Positions 36,328 through 45,054 of a stretch of 64,000 nt of DNA are shown in pieces. The stretch is from contig NZ_JADCNK010000012.1 in the NCBI RefSeq assembly GCF_014947265.1, positions 100,291 through 164,290 on the forward strand. The letters are read 5' to 3'. The stretch's first letter is position 1, and every line of letters begins with the position of its first letter. Source of the DNA: Pedobacter sp014947265 (GTDB lineage Bacteria; Bacteroidota; Bacteroidia; Sphingobacteriales; Sphingobacteriaceae). A program made the translations under genes and the position numbers. The notes beneath the pieces are model-generated. The model was not told where the DNA came from, did no database searches, and saw nothing but the letters and a program-made list of their open reading frames with translations.

Positions 36328-36924
36328 ATGCAAAAATTAACACCTTATGCCCAATTGTTTGGGGTATTCTCAAAATTGGGCGAGCTATCCACCACATTGA
36401 AAGAAGCTATTGTTGAGCAGAGTAAGATCATGAGTTTGGATAAGAACCAAAAGGTGTTAAGTGAAGGAGAAAAAAGTGAACGTATTTATTTCATTGTGAG
36501 TGGTGCTGTTAGGGTGTTTTACTTAAACAAAGAGGGCATTGAAACAAATACGTGGTTTTTGTTTGAAAATGAACTTGTTATCTCAGTATACAGCTTTTTT
36601 ACTTCCCAGCCTAGTTTTGAATATATTGAGACATTGGAGGACAGTGTTTTTATTGTTCTCAGGAAGGATAAGCTAGATTGGCTTTATGAGCGTTTCGTTG
36701 AATTTAATATTATTGGAAGAAGGCTTACGGAATTATACTATATACGTAATGAAGCGCAGGCAAATTCGCTGCGTATGTTTTCCGCTAAACAACGTTATGA
36801 ACAGTTGATTCAAAACCAACCCCAACTTTTGAACCGAATTTCTCTGAGTCATATCTCTTCCTATTTGGGTATAAGCAGAGAAACTTTAAGTCGAATAAGA
36901 AAAAGTAAGCGTTTCATTTTGTGA
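36328..36924 (+). CDS. Crp/Fnr family transcriptional regulator
   Basis: A 198-residue cytoplasmic regulator. The cyclic-nucleotide-binding fold is at about 25-125 (KVLSEGEKSERIYFIVSGAVRVFYLNKEGIETNTWFLFENELVISV), but the cAMP-binding arginine motif is not evident, as in most Bacteroidota Crp-like proteins. A short HTH lies at about 168-195 (ISLSHISSYLGISRETLSRIRKS). It precedes the toxin-like locus by 130 bp in the same direction. Regulation of that locus is possible but unproven. The 260 bp before it hold only the operon terminator and AT-rich DNA. Confidence 0.9.
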   Translation: MQKLTPYAQLFGVFSKLGELSTTLKEAIVEQSKIMSLDKNQKVLSEGEKSERIYFIVSGAVRVFYLNKEGIETNTWFLFENELVISVYSFFTSQPSFEYIETLEDSVFIVLRKDKLDWLYERFVEFNIIGRRLTELYYIRNEAQANSLRMFSAKQRYEQLIQNQPQLLNRISLSHISSYLGISRETLSRIRKSKRFIL

Positions 36925-37054
36925 CTTTTGTCAAAAAATCTCAAAGAGTGATCTCATATTTTTGGAGTATAACTTAATATAGTGAGAAGGTGCTTTCTTA
37001 AAGCAAACTTACTTTTATTAAAATCACCAAATTGACCACTATTAGACATTTAAA

Positions 37055-38713
37055 ATGACGCAGACCTTAACCTCCATCCAGCGATTTTATCGTTATTATT
37101 TATTGCTTATCGCAGTCATTGCCATTTCGTGCAAAAAAGAGACGCGTCTTGTTGATGTTCCGCCACCCGATCAGTCAACCTCCCCTTTTGTTAAGGAACT
37201 CTATACACAATGGGTCAGTTACACCAAAGACCATCCCGATGAGGCTTCGTTAAAGCCAAATTAAAAATTGGATTGGGAGAAAATTGTACTTAGGATTTCA
37301 TCTGATGCCAAACGCAGTATCAATTACTATGTACCGATTCTAAATGACAACCAACCTTGCAACAAAGCCTTAGAATTATCCTTTGGCACCGAAAAAAATA
37401 TTTTTCAGGCTACTGTGAGAACTTATATTACCACATCTGCTACGGCTGGCAGCTCTTCAGAAACGCGTAGGTTGCAAACCATACTTTACAATTTCTCGAC
37501 AATGGGTCTGACCATACCTCAAACCGTGATTAATCGGGAAAAGACAATCCAAAAAGAGTTGAAGCAAAAGAATATAGCATCGGTAAAAAATCAAAAGATG
37601 TCGCTTACAACAAAAGATAGAGCCGGCTCGTCAATAACACAATATATCAGAACCTGTGAAACTGCAATAACTTTTGACTTTTATTATCAATTTTCTGGAT
37701 ATCGGGGGGATGAATATTCTGTGCAAAATAAAAGTGTTGAAATCGCTAATTATTTCAGAACTCTCGTGTTTGGATATATGAAAAACAATTTGAATTTAGA
37801 TTATGAAATGCCACTGTATGGACACCAAAACGACATGGTTTTTTACAATATAACAGATAATGATCAACTAGGAAATATGATTCACGTAGCACTTGATTAT
37901 GCAGCGTATACTACCGGATCATTTTGGAATTTGCAACAGTCCTGGGTTGGTTATTATTATATTGACGTGCTTTATTCGACATGTGGGGGCAGTAGCGGTG
38001 GTGGTGGAGGCACTCCAGGTACACCTACGATCACTGCAGAAGAGCTACCGGAAGCGGTACCTGTAGCGAATAATATACCTAAAATTCAAGACATTAAAAA
38101 ATACACCAAATGCTTTGCAGACGGTAAACCCGCAACTTATAAAATGACAATTTTTGTTGATCAACCTGTAAAGGGTCAAGGTGATTGGTACAACATAATT
38201 CTTCCAACTGGTGGGGTTGTTACAAATAATCCCTACAATGTACCTACAGGAATTATATTCTCGACTATAAATGGAGATAATTTTGATGTCGGACATACCT
38301 TCGTGACTTTTGAAAAAAATAACTTAGATGGTACTAGTGTTAAACAGACACTGGGATTTTATCCATCTGAAAGCATCCTAGCCAATAAAGGTACTATGGT
38401 AAACAATAGTTCGCACGCATTTGATGTAAGCTATACTATTGATGTTACACAACAACAGTTTAATAACGGTCTAGCAAAAGTTGAAGGAGATTTCGCAACG
38501 AAGAATTATGTACTAACCAATGTTCTTGGGGATGAATATAATTGCACTGATGCAGCAATTAGTTGGATGAATGCAGCAGGTGCTACGTTTACCAATTCTA
38601 CATCCGGACTATTTAAGAACACACCGGGAAATTTTGGACAAACCTTAAGATCGTTACCTGGTGCAGATACGATATCAAGTGTTGGGACAATTGGAAAAGG
38701 TCCATGTAACTAA
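37055..38713 (+). pseudogene. Lipoprotein with C-terminal papain-like toxin-type domain, interrupted by an in-frame TAA
   Basis: Two pieces lie in one frame, separated only by TAA at 37262-37264. Piece one (69 codons) is a lipoprotein start, LIAVIAISCKKETRL. Piece two continues KLDWEKIVLRISSDAKRS and runs about 480 residues, so the gene would encode about 552 residues if read through. Layout: lipoprotein signal, an unassigned ~270-residue domain, a glycine-rich linker (GGSSGGGGGTPGTP), then a C-terminal domain with DVGHTFVTFEK (His codon 38294) and YNCTDAAISWMNAAG (Cys codon 38543). A His followed later by NC is the arrangement of permuted papain-like (NlpC/P60, LRAT-like) enzymes. Two homologous membrane proteins follow at once, as immunity genes do. 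The second piece could be re-initiated at TTG 37268 but would then lack an export signal. Confidence 0.7.
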
Positions 38714-38723
38714 AGGAATTTAT

Positions 38724-39125
38724 ATGAAAAATAATAAGATCACTGTATTACTCATAATTTTAGCACTGCTTAGCTTATTTACGGGTATTAGAATAAATGG
38801 TGAATATGGGTTTCTATACCAATACACATTTCGTGGAGCACCAGTAATGTTCTATTACGACATGCTTTATAATAAAATGGGATGGCCGAGGATCATACAC
38901 TGGGTCTTATTATTTTCGACGAATTTAGCTCTTCTTATTTTACCATTTATTTACGACAAAATGAAGAATAGAAACGTTATCATATACATACCGCTATTAT
39001 TTGCAGTTTTAGCATCTATTCATCTAAGTCTATTCTCTTTCATATTGATTCCATTTATGACTATATGGGTCATTCTAATAATAGTAAAAAAAGTAGAATC
39101 AAATAAAGATAAACAAGTCAAATGA
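38724..39125 (+). CDS. Small four-helix membrane protein, putative immunity protein, copy 1
   Basis: A 133-residue protein from the ATG at 38724, preceded by a good AAAGGA-type ribosome site and 10 bp after the toxin-like gene. Hydrophobic segments lie at about 7-20, 52-72, 82-98 and 104-122. It is clearly homologous to the next gene (both share LFTGIRINGEY, FLYQYTF, NLALLILPFI/NIALLLLPFI and IIYIPLLF). Its position right behind a toxin-like C-terminus, its size and its tandem duplication argue for an immunity function; no immunity family is recognised. Confidence 0.75.
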   Translation: MKNNKITVLLIILALLSLFTGIRINGEYGFLYQYTFRGAPVMFYYDMLYNKMGWPRIIHWVLLFSTNLALLILPFIYDKMKNRNVIIYIPLLFAVLASIHLSLFSFILIPFMTIWVILIIVKKVESNKDKQVK

Positions 39126-39199
39126 TTCAATCGGCCTATACTTGGGATATTTAACTACCGCAATAAATGACAAAATAGTTGCAATTAAGTGGTTTTCAT

Positions 39200-39586
39200 A
39201 TGAAAGATAGAAAGATTACTTCGTTACTCGTTATTCTTGGGTTAATTAGTTTATTTACAGGGATAAGGATAAATGGGGAATATAGCTTTTTGTATCAATA
39301 CACATTTTTCACCGCTCCAAAAATGTTTTATTTTGATATAATCCGTCATCAATTGGCTTGGCTAATGTTTATACATTGGATACTACAATTCACAACAAAT
39401 ATAGCACTGCTTTTACTGCCGTTTATTCATAATAAGCTGAAGAACAGAAAGCTTATCATATACATACCTTTATTATTTGGCATATTAGCTTCCTGGTACC
39501 TGACAATATTTGCTTTTATTTTAGTTCCATATTTAATTGTATGGATTATTTTAATAATAGTCAATAGAATTAATAACAATAGTTGA
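39200..39586 (+). CDS. Small four-helix membrane protein, putative immunity protein, copy 2
   Basis: A 128-residue paralogue of the preceding gene, from the ATG at 39200. Most differences lie in the loop after FLYQYTF (FTAPKMFYFDIIRHQLAWLMF versus RGAPVMFYYDMLYNKMGWPRI), while the membrane segments are well kept. The gap between the two copies is 74 bp. Tandem, diverged copies are typical of immunity gene arrays that protect against several toxin variants. This role is inferred from context only. Confidence 0.75.
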   Translation: MKDRKITSLLVILGLISLFTGIRINGEYSFLYQYTFFTAPKMFYFDIIRHQLAWLMFIHWILQFTTNIALLLLPFIHNKLKNRKLIIYIPLLFGILASWYLTIFAFILVPYLIVWIILIIVNRINNNS

Positions 39587-39639
39587 AATGCCGTGCCAAT
39601 TATCTCTCACGATAGTCAAAATTTGAGGAAAAGACATGC

Positions 39640-39972
39640 ATGAAAAAGAAATATGTTTTAATAATATTGACCGGTATAACAATTATTCTAAGCAATATTC
39701 CGCCATTGAGCTATATATTCGACTACGCTTTAGATGAAAAGCATTATAGATATAGTAATGATTCAGGAAATTTCGTCTTGCCCGATAGAAGTGGAAACAA
39801 TATAACAGGGATAAAAGAATCATTTAAAGAGTATGTGAAAAGCAACAAAGTTCAGGAAGCAGATACTGTTTTATATAGAACTTTCTGGAAGAATCCTATC
39901 GCTTTCTGGCGTTGGCATACTTATTTAAACATTAAAGATGATAGGTATAAACTACCATATAAGAAGTCATAA
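39640..39972 (+). CDS. Small membrane-anchored protein of toxin-locus type
   Basis: A 110-residue protein with one N-terminal hydrophobic segment (YVLIILTGITIILSNIPPLSYIF) and a soluble tail ending FWKNPIAFWRWHTYLNIKDDRYKLPYKKS. The tail, with its FWRW and RYKLPY motifs, resembles small proteins I have seen next to Bacteroidota toxin or RHS loci; no formal family is recalled. It follows the two immunity-like genes after 53 bp and is succeeded by a 40-bp palindrome. It could be a further immunity or accessory protein. Confidence 0.65.
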   Translation: MKKKYVLIILTGITIILSNIPPLSYIFDYALDEKHYRYSNDSGNFVLPDRSGNNITGIKESFKEYVKSNKVQEADTVLYRTFWKNPIAFWRWHTYLNIKDDRYKLPYKKS

Positions 39973-40011
39973 TCTGAGTTCGATTAATATTTAATCACTG
40001 TTGTCCGGTAA

Positions 40012-40051
40012 AACTTAGAAAGTTTGGCGCTAGCGCCAAACTTTCTAAGTT
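40012..40051. terminator. Perfect 40-bp palindrome after the toxin/immunity-like locus
   Basis: AACTTAGAAAGTTTGGCGCT is followed directly by its exact reverse complement, giving two 20-base arms with no spacer. It can form a strong hairpin with a GGCGCTAGCGCC top and may act as a bidirectional terminator, although no T-run follows. The remaining bases to 40239 contain a short reverse-strand open stretch ending at 40104 (GKVVDEFGFPSLEVSKFAKLE), a likely gene remnant of unknown family. Confidence 0.6.
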
Positions 40052-40239
40052 ACTTCAAATGTTAAGCCCTTCAATTAGTTAGGTTGTTCCAGCCAGCTAA
40101 CTGTTAATCCATTACTGGATTTTTCGCTATTTCAAGTTTAGCAAATTTGCTTACCTCCAGGCTTGGAAACCCAAATTCATCAACAACCTTTCCTAAAATC
40201 AAATAACAGCCTGTACCCCTGAATGGATAGCTTGGGGTA

Positions 40240-40521
40240 TTATTGGGAAATGTGTTGTATCAAAGAATTTTCCTTTGGACCAAGGTTGCTAATGGCCAAT
40301 CTATAGCTATCCAATTCGGAATTGACCAGTGTTTTAACAAACTGATCTTTGATTAAGAACTCCCGCTTGTTTTCAGGATGCATTTTTAACTGTTTGTCGC
40401 ATAGATAGTGTGTCGTTTCGATGAACCTCTGCTGATTTTTGTGGTAAATTCTGATCTTTACATTGCACTTACCATCATTTTTGTAATGGTAAACGTAGAT
40501 TTTTGCATCAACTGTTGCCAT
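40240..40521 (-). pseudogene. Truncated tyrosine recombinase/integrase (N-terminal arm domain only)
   Basis: 93 codons from the ATG at 40521: MATVDAKIYVYHYKNDGKCNVKIRIYHKNQQRFIETTHYLCDKQLKMHPENKREFLIKD. This is the arm-DNA-binding domain of Bacteroidota phage/transposon integrases, followed by the start of the linker (SELDSYRLAISNLGPK). The SAM-like and catalytic domains (R...HxxR...Y) are missing, since full proteins have about 400 residues. Its upstream flank carries a ~96 bp sequence found again beside tRNA-Asn at 58279-58375, pointing to an integrated element that has decayed. Confidence 0.75.
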
Positions 40522-40604
40522 TTTAACTTTAAAAAAATTGCGTTTACGGATACCGGAAGCCCTAAATCGCGGGATTTTCTTTGTTAAATATTTGTAAAAG
40601 TCAT

Positions 40605-40700
40605 ACGTTAAATTCAACAGTTTTTCCTGTAAAACTTAATATTATTTGGCTATCGAAAAGACAAAATGGAGTAGGAAACTTCCTATTATGGAATTAAAAA
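40605..40700. repeat. ~96 bp direct repeat, copy beside the integrase remnant
   Basis: From ACGTTAAATTC through TTTTTCCTGTAAAACT and GAAAAGACAAAATGGA to CCTATTATGGAA, this segment recurs on the same strand at 58279-58375 with few mismatches. It covers the 5' flank of the integrase remnant, so the second copy is probably the flank of another lost integrase. No gene is supported between 40700 and 41201 apart from the repeat at 40882. Confidence 0.7.
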
Positions 40701-40881
40701 TCTTCCTACCCTAAGGGGAAATTCTCGAACCAAATTATAGCTCCTTTGACTAAATTAGTTGATATAGTTAATGAAATTATAAATGATATGGCATGGTAAA
40801 TACGAATCAGAAAACAAAAGTTGAACTGTTTCTACTCCTTTTTCTAATCTAATCTTAATTGGTACTTTTTAGTGCCCGTGC

Positions 40882-40998
40882 GGAAGCAAACATCATTTAA
40901 ATGGTTTAATACCTGATGTAATGGTAAAGAATACCATTCTAGGATTACAGAAGGGTAAAGATGAAATCCTTGACGAGGCCACTAGACTGTCTAGGCAG
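40882..40998 (+). repeat. ~115 bp direct repeat flanking the glycosyltransferase region, left copy
   Basis: The segment containing AAACATCATTTAAA, GGTAAAGAATACCATT and TAAAGATGAAATCCTTGA recurs at 46268-46380 in the same orientation. One frame reads NTILGLQKGKDEILDEA in this copy, with a near-identical reading in the other, so both may be ends of a decayed mobile-element gene. The two copies enclose about 5.3 kb that includes the glycosyltransferase and UDP-galactopyranose mutase genes. Confidence 0.65.
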
Positions 40999-41201
40999 AA
41001 TTAAACATAGGGGAATGTCATAATAGAAAAAGATATTAATACTTTACAACGTATTAAATGAAACCAGCCTTCGTAGTTCTAATTGGATTCAGAAACTTCT
41101 TCACTACCCATGCACTTGAGTGATCAAAACTATTATATATCCTGCTGTAAAGTATCATTTTCTACAGATAATCCCATATTTCGAGTATTTTCCAAGGCCC
41201 A

Positions 41202-41484
41202 TCAAACCCACCCAAATAGCCTCCTCAGATTAAACATATTGCATAAAATTTGCTGATCAGTAAAAAAGTGTGTAAGTGTATCCGTTAGGAAAATCATTAA
41301 AGGGTCCAGACCTATTACATTCTTATGCTTCTCACAATAATCACATTTATTCTCTTCTCCATTACGTTTAATGAAAAGCAATATTGCATAATCTTCAATA
41401 TCTGAATGCACAAACCTTTTTTTCAGGCACACTGGATAAACCACGTAGACCGTATTCTTCAGCCTGCTCCATTACTAAACTCAT
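41202..41484 (-). pseudogene. RES-type toxin N-terminal domain remnant (HEPN/RES-NTD1-like), frameshifted and truncated
   Basis: From an ATG at 41484 the reading MSLVMEQAEEYGLRGLSSVPEKK shifts frame at a run of seven A residues and continues RFVHSDIEDYAILLFIKRNGEENKCDYCEKHKNVIGLDPLMIFLTD. Joined, this resembles the N-terminal domain found before RES domains (RG.....VC..C.ED..L..FI......C.YC). The RES catalytic domain itself is absent. The first cysteine pair is also degraded. The unbroken second piece alone would start at GTG 41444, which is unlikely. A decayed toxin gene is the best reading. Confidence 0.5.
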
Positions 41485-41635
41485 ATTATTTCTTTACTTG
41501 AATAATACTAAAAATATGCACTATAAATCGAAACGTACAGTTTTCCGATGAATTTAAAAAAATCTAAATAATATAATTTTATAAAATAATGATTTGAATT
41601 TATACCGTTCTTTTATAAAACATTAGATCGATACT

Positions 41636-41836
41636 TTAGTCAGGAATATCAACCAGAACAAATTGATAGTGCGGTCTTTCAGTAACCAACCTACCAAGTA
41701 CATCCTGACTTGCTAATTTTCTGGATTTAGCTTTGCCTGTATGAATAACTTGGGAAAAAAAGCGCAGCGCTACGCTGGCCTTGATTGAAGGTTGGCAATC
41801 CAGCGGGCAGTTGAGGTGAAGTTTTAATATTGGCAT
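41636..41836 (-). CDS. Small hypothetical ORF, possibly a gene fragment
   Basis: 66 codons from an ATG: MPILKLHLNCPLDCQPSIKASVALRFFSQVIHTGKAKSRKLASQDVLGRLVTERPHYQFVLVDIPD. It has no recognisable family, signal peptide or partner, and lies among remnants. The composition is protein-like, so it may be a decayed piece of a larger gene. Treat as doubtful. Confidence 0.25.
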   Translation of the reverse strand: MPILKLHLNCPLDCQPSIKASVALRFFSQVIHTGKAKSRKLASQDVLGRLVTERPHYQFVLVDIPD

Positions 41837-42041
41837 TCCGAGTACAGCCCGCTAAATTTTCAGCTTACAAAAGTAGCTTCTGATACACATATTTTATCAC
41901 TTTTTCATATTTCCTTAAACCTGGTATTTCCAAACTCGTAATTACTCGGTGATTACCAATTTGATTTTTCAGCAGACTAACTATTTTTCAATTTGGATTT
42001 TGTAGATTTAACAATTGATAATAGTTATAGGATGCCAATGC

Positions 42042-42284
42042 ATGAATTTTGGAGATATAAGCAATAGGCTGCCCTATAATCCATCAGACATGAGCGTCCA
42101 ACGGCAAACGTTTTTCTTAGCAGATATAGAAAATTGGGATATTAAGCTTTGGATAAATGAAGATGATCAAAAAAGTTCCTACGAAGACATTTGTACAGGA
42201 TTTGAAAATAAAAATTCTGAACACAGGCTAATAATAAAAAGAGAAATAAAGGCGAATGAGATTATTACTCAGGAATTTCACTAA
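42042..42284 (+). CDS. Small hypothetical protein upstream of the glycosyltransferase
   Basis: 80 codons from the ATG at 42042 (MNFGDISNRLPYNPSDMSVQRQTFFLADIENWDIKLWINEDD...), or a longer form from TTG at 42015. It ends 23 bp before the glycosyltransferase and could be co-transcribed. No family is recognised. It could be a fragment of a larger glycan-related gene. The preceding 200 bp are AT-rich with nothing recognisable. Confidence 0.35.
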   Translation: MNFGDISNRLPYNPSDMSVQRQTFFLADIENWDIKLWINEDDQKSSYEDICTGFENKNSEHRLIIKREIKANEIITQEFH

Positions 42285-42307
42285 ATGTTAATTGATCTAG
42301 AATACTT

Positions 42308-43945
42308 ATGATATTAATTAGTTATCTTATATTAGCCCATGAAAACCCAAAACAATTGTCGCGACTTATTAAGGCTTTAAGAAGCGATAATTGCAATTTT
42401 GTAGTACATATTGATGCACGAATAGCAATTGATGGTTTTGCTTCTTACTTTGAAAATGATGCTCAGGTTTTCTTTCTACAAAATAGAGAGGAGTCGCAGT
42501 GGGGAAGTTTTGGGTTAGTAGATGCGACGCTTTCAGGAATGAAATTTATCCAGAAAAATTCACCGGAGACCAGTCGGGTAGTATTGTTGAGTGGAAGTGA
42601 TTATCCTTTAAAGTCCGTAAGGCATATTGAAAGGTTTTTGGAGGCCAATCCAAAGAAGATATTTATAGACTATTTTACAATTCCTCATTCAAAATGGAAT
42701 AATGGTGGTAAAAGCCGCTTTCCAAATTTCGAGATTATTCAGGAAAACATGAAGTTATATGGAGGGTCACAGTGGTGGTCATTTCCCTATGAGGTTATGG
42801 AGTTTGTTTTGTCGTTTTTAGCATTTAATCCTGAATTTATCTCCTATTTTAAACTAGTCACAATTCCTGATGAAAGTTTTTTTCAGACACTATTGTTTGC
42901 CTGTGAGGAGCCATTTATTGTAGATAATCTGGTAAACAACAGCCTTAGGCTCATAAAATGGGATTATCCATTCAATCACCCAAGAATATTAACTTGTAAA
43001 GATGAAGCTATCATTAAAAGAAGTAAACACTTATTTGCAAGAAAATTCAAACCTGGTATTTCAGACTCGATATTGAGTTTTCTAGATAAAAACACAGTCA
43101 GATCCGGCGCTGAAGATGTTTCTGATTCCGAAATCAAGTCAGGTGCCACGGTAGTGAACCAAGTTGTTGCCTTTTTAACTAACAAAAATGATATTAGAAT
43201 ATTGGGTGAATACAATCGCCTTAAAACGCAGATTACGGGACTTTCAGATATTACGATGTTGTATCATAAGGGCCAAGACAAACCATTGGATAGTGAACTT
43301 CTGAATATTGCCCCTTATGTATTTTCAGATGAAATATACGAGGGGTTGGGATATCAAACCATGCGGCATGCAGAATTGGATGGAAGTAACCACTTTCCAT
43401 TGATCAAATTTTTCAGGGATTTTCCAGAATATGATTTCTATTGGTATGTTGAAGATGATGTTAGGTTTTTAGGAGGATGGGATGTTTTCTTTTCTTATTT
43501 TTTGAATAATGGGATTGATGATGATTTTTTGAGTAGTCACATCAGAGATTATGAAGATGAACCTGATTGGTATTGGTGGAGTAGCTTAAAGAATGAACAG
43601 AGTGGGATTGAAAAGGAATATATTAGGTCATTTAACCCAATATTTCGAATATCGAGGTCAGCCTTGGCATACATAGATCAGTGCCATAGTGAAGGCTGGT
43701 CGGGGCACTTCGAAGTTTTATTGCCAACATTATTGAAGTCAGCTGGCTTTAGCATTTCAGAATTCGGCGGAGAAGGTAAATATGTATTGCCAGGATGCAA
43801 AAACTTTTTTTACACAGCTTCACAACCTGACAATTATGGAGGTATGCTGAGAGGGAGTATGAGGTACCGTCCTTTTATAACAGAAGGAGAAATGACGGAA
43901 CCCCTAATCTACCACCCTGTGAAATTTTCTAACCCTAATAATTAA
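42308..43945 (+). CDS. Two-domain glycosyltransferase: GT14/core-2-like N-terminus fused to a second GT-A-like domain
   Basis: A 545-residue cytoplasmic protein. Residues 1-260 match beta-1,6-N-acetylglucosaminyltransferase (core-2/I-branching, GT14) proteins: SYLILAHENPKQLSRLIKAL, FVVHIDAR, SQWGSFGLVDATLSGMKFI, VVLLSGSDYPLKSV, PDESFFQTLL. Residues about 310-545 are a distinct unit with an EDD metal-type motif (FYWYVEDDVRFLGGWDVFF) and FNPIFRISRSALAYID, reminiscent of DUF3405-type glycosyltransferases. The stop overlaps the start of the UDP-galactopyranose mutase gene (TAATG). Together they suggest a galactofuranose-containing surface glycan. The region is more AT-rich than its flanks and lies between direct repeats, consistent with acquisition. 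Confidence 0.85.
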   Translation: MILISYLILAHENPKQLSRLIKALRSDNCNFVVHIDARIAIDGFASYFENDAQVFFLQNREESQWGSFGLVDATLSGMKFIQKNSPETSRVVLLSGSDYPLKSVRHIERFLEANPKKIFIDYFTIPHSKWNNGGKSRFPNFEIIQENMKLYGGSQWWSFPYEVMEFVLSFLAFNPEFISYFKLVTIPDESFFQTLLFACEEPFIVDNLVNNSLRLIKWDYPFNHPRILTCKDEAIIKRSKHLFARKFKPGISDSILSFLDKNTVRSGAEDVSDSEIKSGATVVNQVVAFLTNKNDIRILGEYNRLKTQITGLSDITMLYHKGQDKPLDSELLNIAPYVFSDEIYEGLGYQTMRHAELDGSNHFPLIKFFRDFPEYDFYWYVEDDVRFLGGWDVFFSYFLNNGIDDDFLSSHIRDYEDEPDWYWWSSLKNEQSGIEKEYIRSFNPIFRISRSALAYIDQCHSEGWSGHFEVLLPTLLKSAGFSISEFGGEGKYVLPGCKNFFYTASQPDNYGGMLRGSMRYRPFITEGEMTEPLIYHPVKFSNPNN

Positions 43946-45054
43946 TGAAAGCACCTTATGATTTTTTGATCATCGGATCAGGGCTCTTTGGAGCAGTTAT
44001 TGCCAGAGAAATGACCGATCTTGGAAAAAAATGTCTGGTTCTTGAGAAAAGACATCACATTGGTGGTAATCTGTTTTGTGAGAATATCGAGGGAATTAAT
44101 GTACATAAATATGGACCTCATATCTTTCATACAAATGATAAACAGATATGGGATTACGTGAATAGATATTGTACTTTTAATAATTTTATCTATTCTCCAA
44201 TGGCCAACTATAAAGGGGAATTGTATAACCTGCCTTTTAATATGAATACATTTTATCAGCTTTGGAAAACTCAAACACCTAAGGCGGCAGAAGATCATAT
44301 AAAGAGTCAGATCAGCATGATAAATAACCTGGGGAAGCCGAAAAATCTAGCCGATCAAGCGCTTAAGATGGTAGGAGTCGATATATACAATAAGCTTATA
44401 AAAGGTTATACAGAGAAACAATGGGGAAGAGATGCAGTAGACCTTCCTCCTTCTATAATTAAAAGGCTTCCAGTCAGGTTCTCTTTTGATAATAATTATT
44501 TCAACGATAAATATCAGGGCATACCAGTTGGTGGATATAATGTTTTAATAAGTGGTTTACTAAAAGGGATAGAGGTTAGGACGAATGTAGACTTCATTAG
44601 TAGTAGAGCATGTTTGTCAGAATTAGGTACTAAACTTATTTATACGGGTAAACTCGATGAATATTTTAGCTATAGGTATGGTTGTTTAGAATACAGAAGC
44701 TTAAGATTTGAACACGAGTATAGAGACATTCCAAATTATCAGGGTGTAGCTGTTGTAAATTTTACCGAAAGGGAAGTTCCATTTACTCGAATTATAGAGC
44801 ATAAACATTTTGAATTTGGAAAACAGCCGGGAACTGTAATCACTAGAGAATTTCCCGAAGAATGGCAACAGGGCATGGAAGCTTTTTATCCCATTAATGA
44901 TGTCGTGAACACAATAAAATTTAAAAAATATCGGGCACTAGCCGAATGTGAGGAAAATGTATTTTTTGGAGGACGCCTAGCAGAATACAAGTATTACGAT
45001 ATGCACCAGGTAATCGCATCGGCCCTAAAGCGTGCAAGGTTAATGAATTGTTAA
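43945..45054 (+). CDS. glf: UDP-galactopyranose mutase
   Basis: A 369-residue flavoenzyme interconverting UDP-galactopyranose and UDP-galactofuranose, the donor for galactofuranose in surface glycans. The FAD Rossmann motif GSGLFGAVIAREM (about 11-23), LVLEKRHHIGGN, HKYGPHIFHT, the YTEKQWGRD substrate-loop region and a C-terminal RLAEYKYYDMHQVIASAL are all present. Length is normal. The start overlaps the upstream glycosyltransferase stop, so the two are coupled. Confidence 0.96.
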   Translation: MKAPYDFLIIGSGLFGAVIAREMTDLGKKCLVLEKRHHIGGNLFCENIEGINVHKYGPHIFHTNDKQIWDYVNRYCTFNNFIYSPMANYKGELYNLPFNMNTFYQLWKTQTPKAAEDHIKSQISMINNLGKPKNLADQALKMVGVDIYNKLIKGYTEKQWGRDAVDLPPSIIKRLPVRFSFDNNYFNDKYQGIPVGGYNVLISGLLKGIEVRTNVDFISSRACLSELGTKLIYTGKLDEYFSYRYGCLEYRSLRFEHEYRDIPNYQGVAVVNFTEREVPFTRIIEHKHFEFGKQPGTVITREFPEEWQQGMEAFYPINDVVNTIKFKKYRALAECEENVFFGGRLAEYKYYDMHQVIASALKRARLMNC

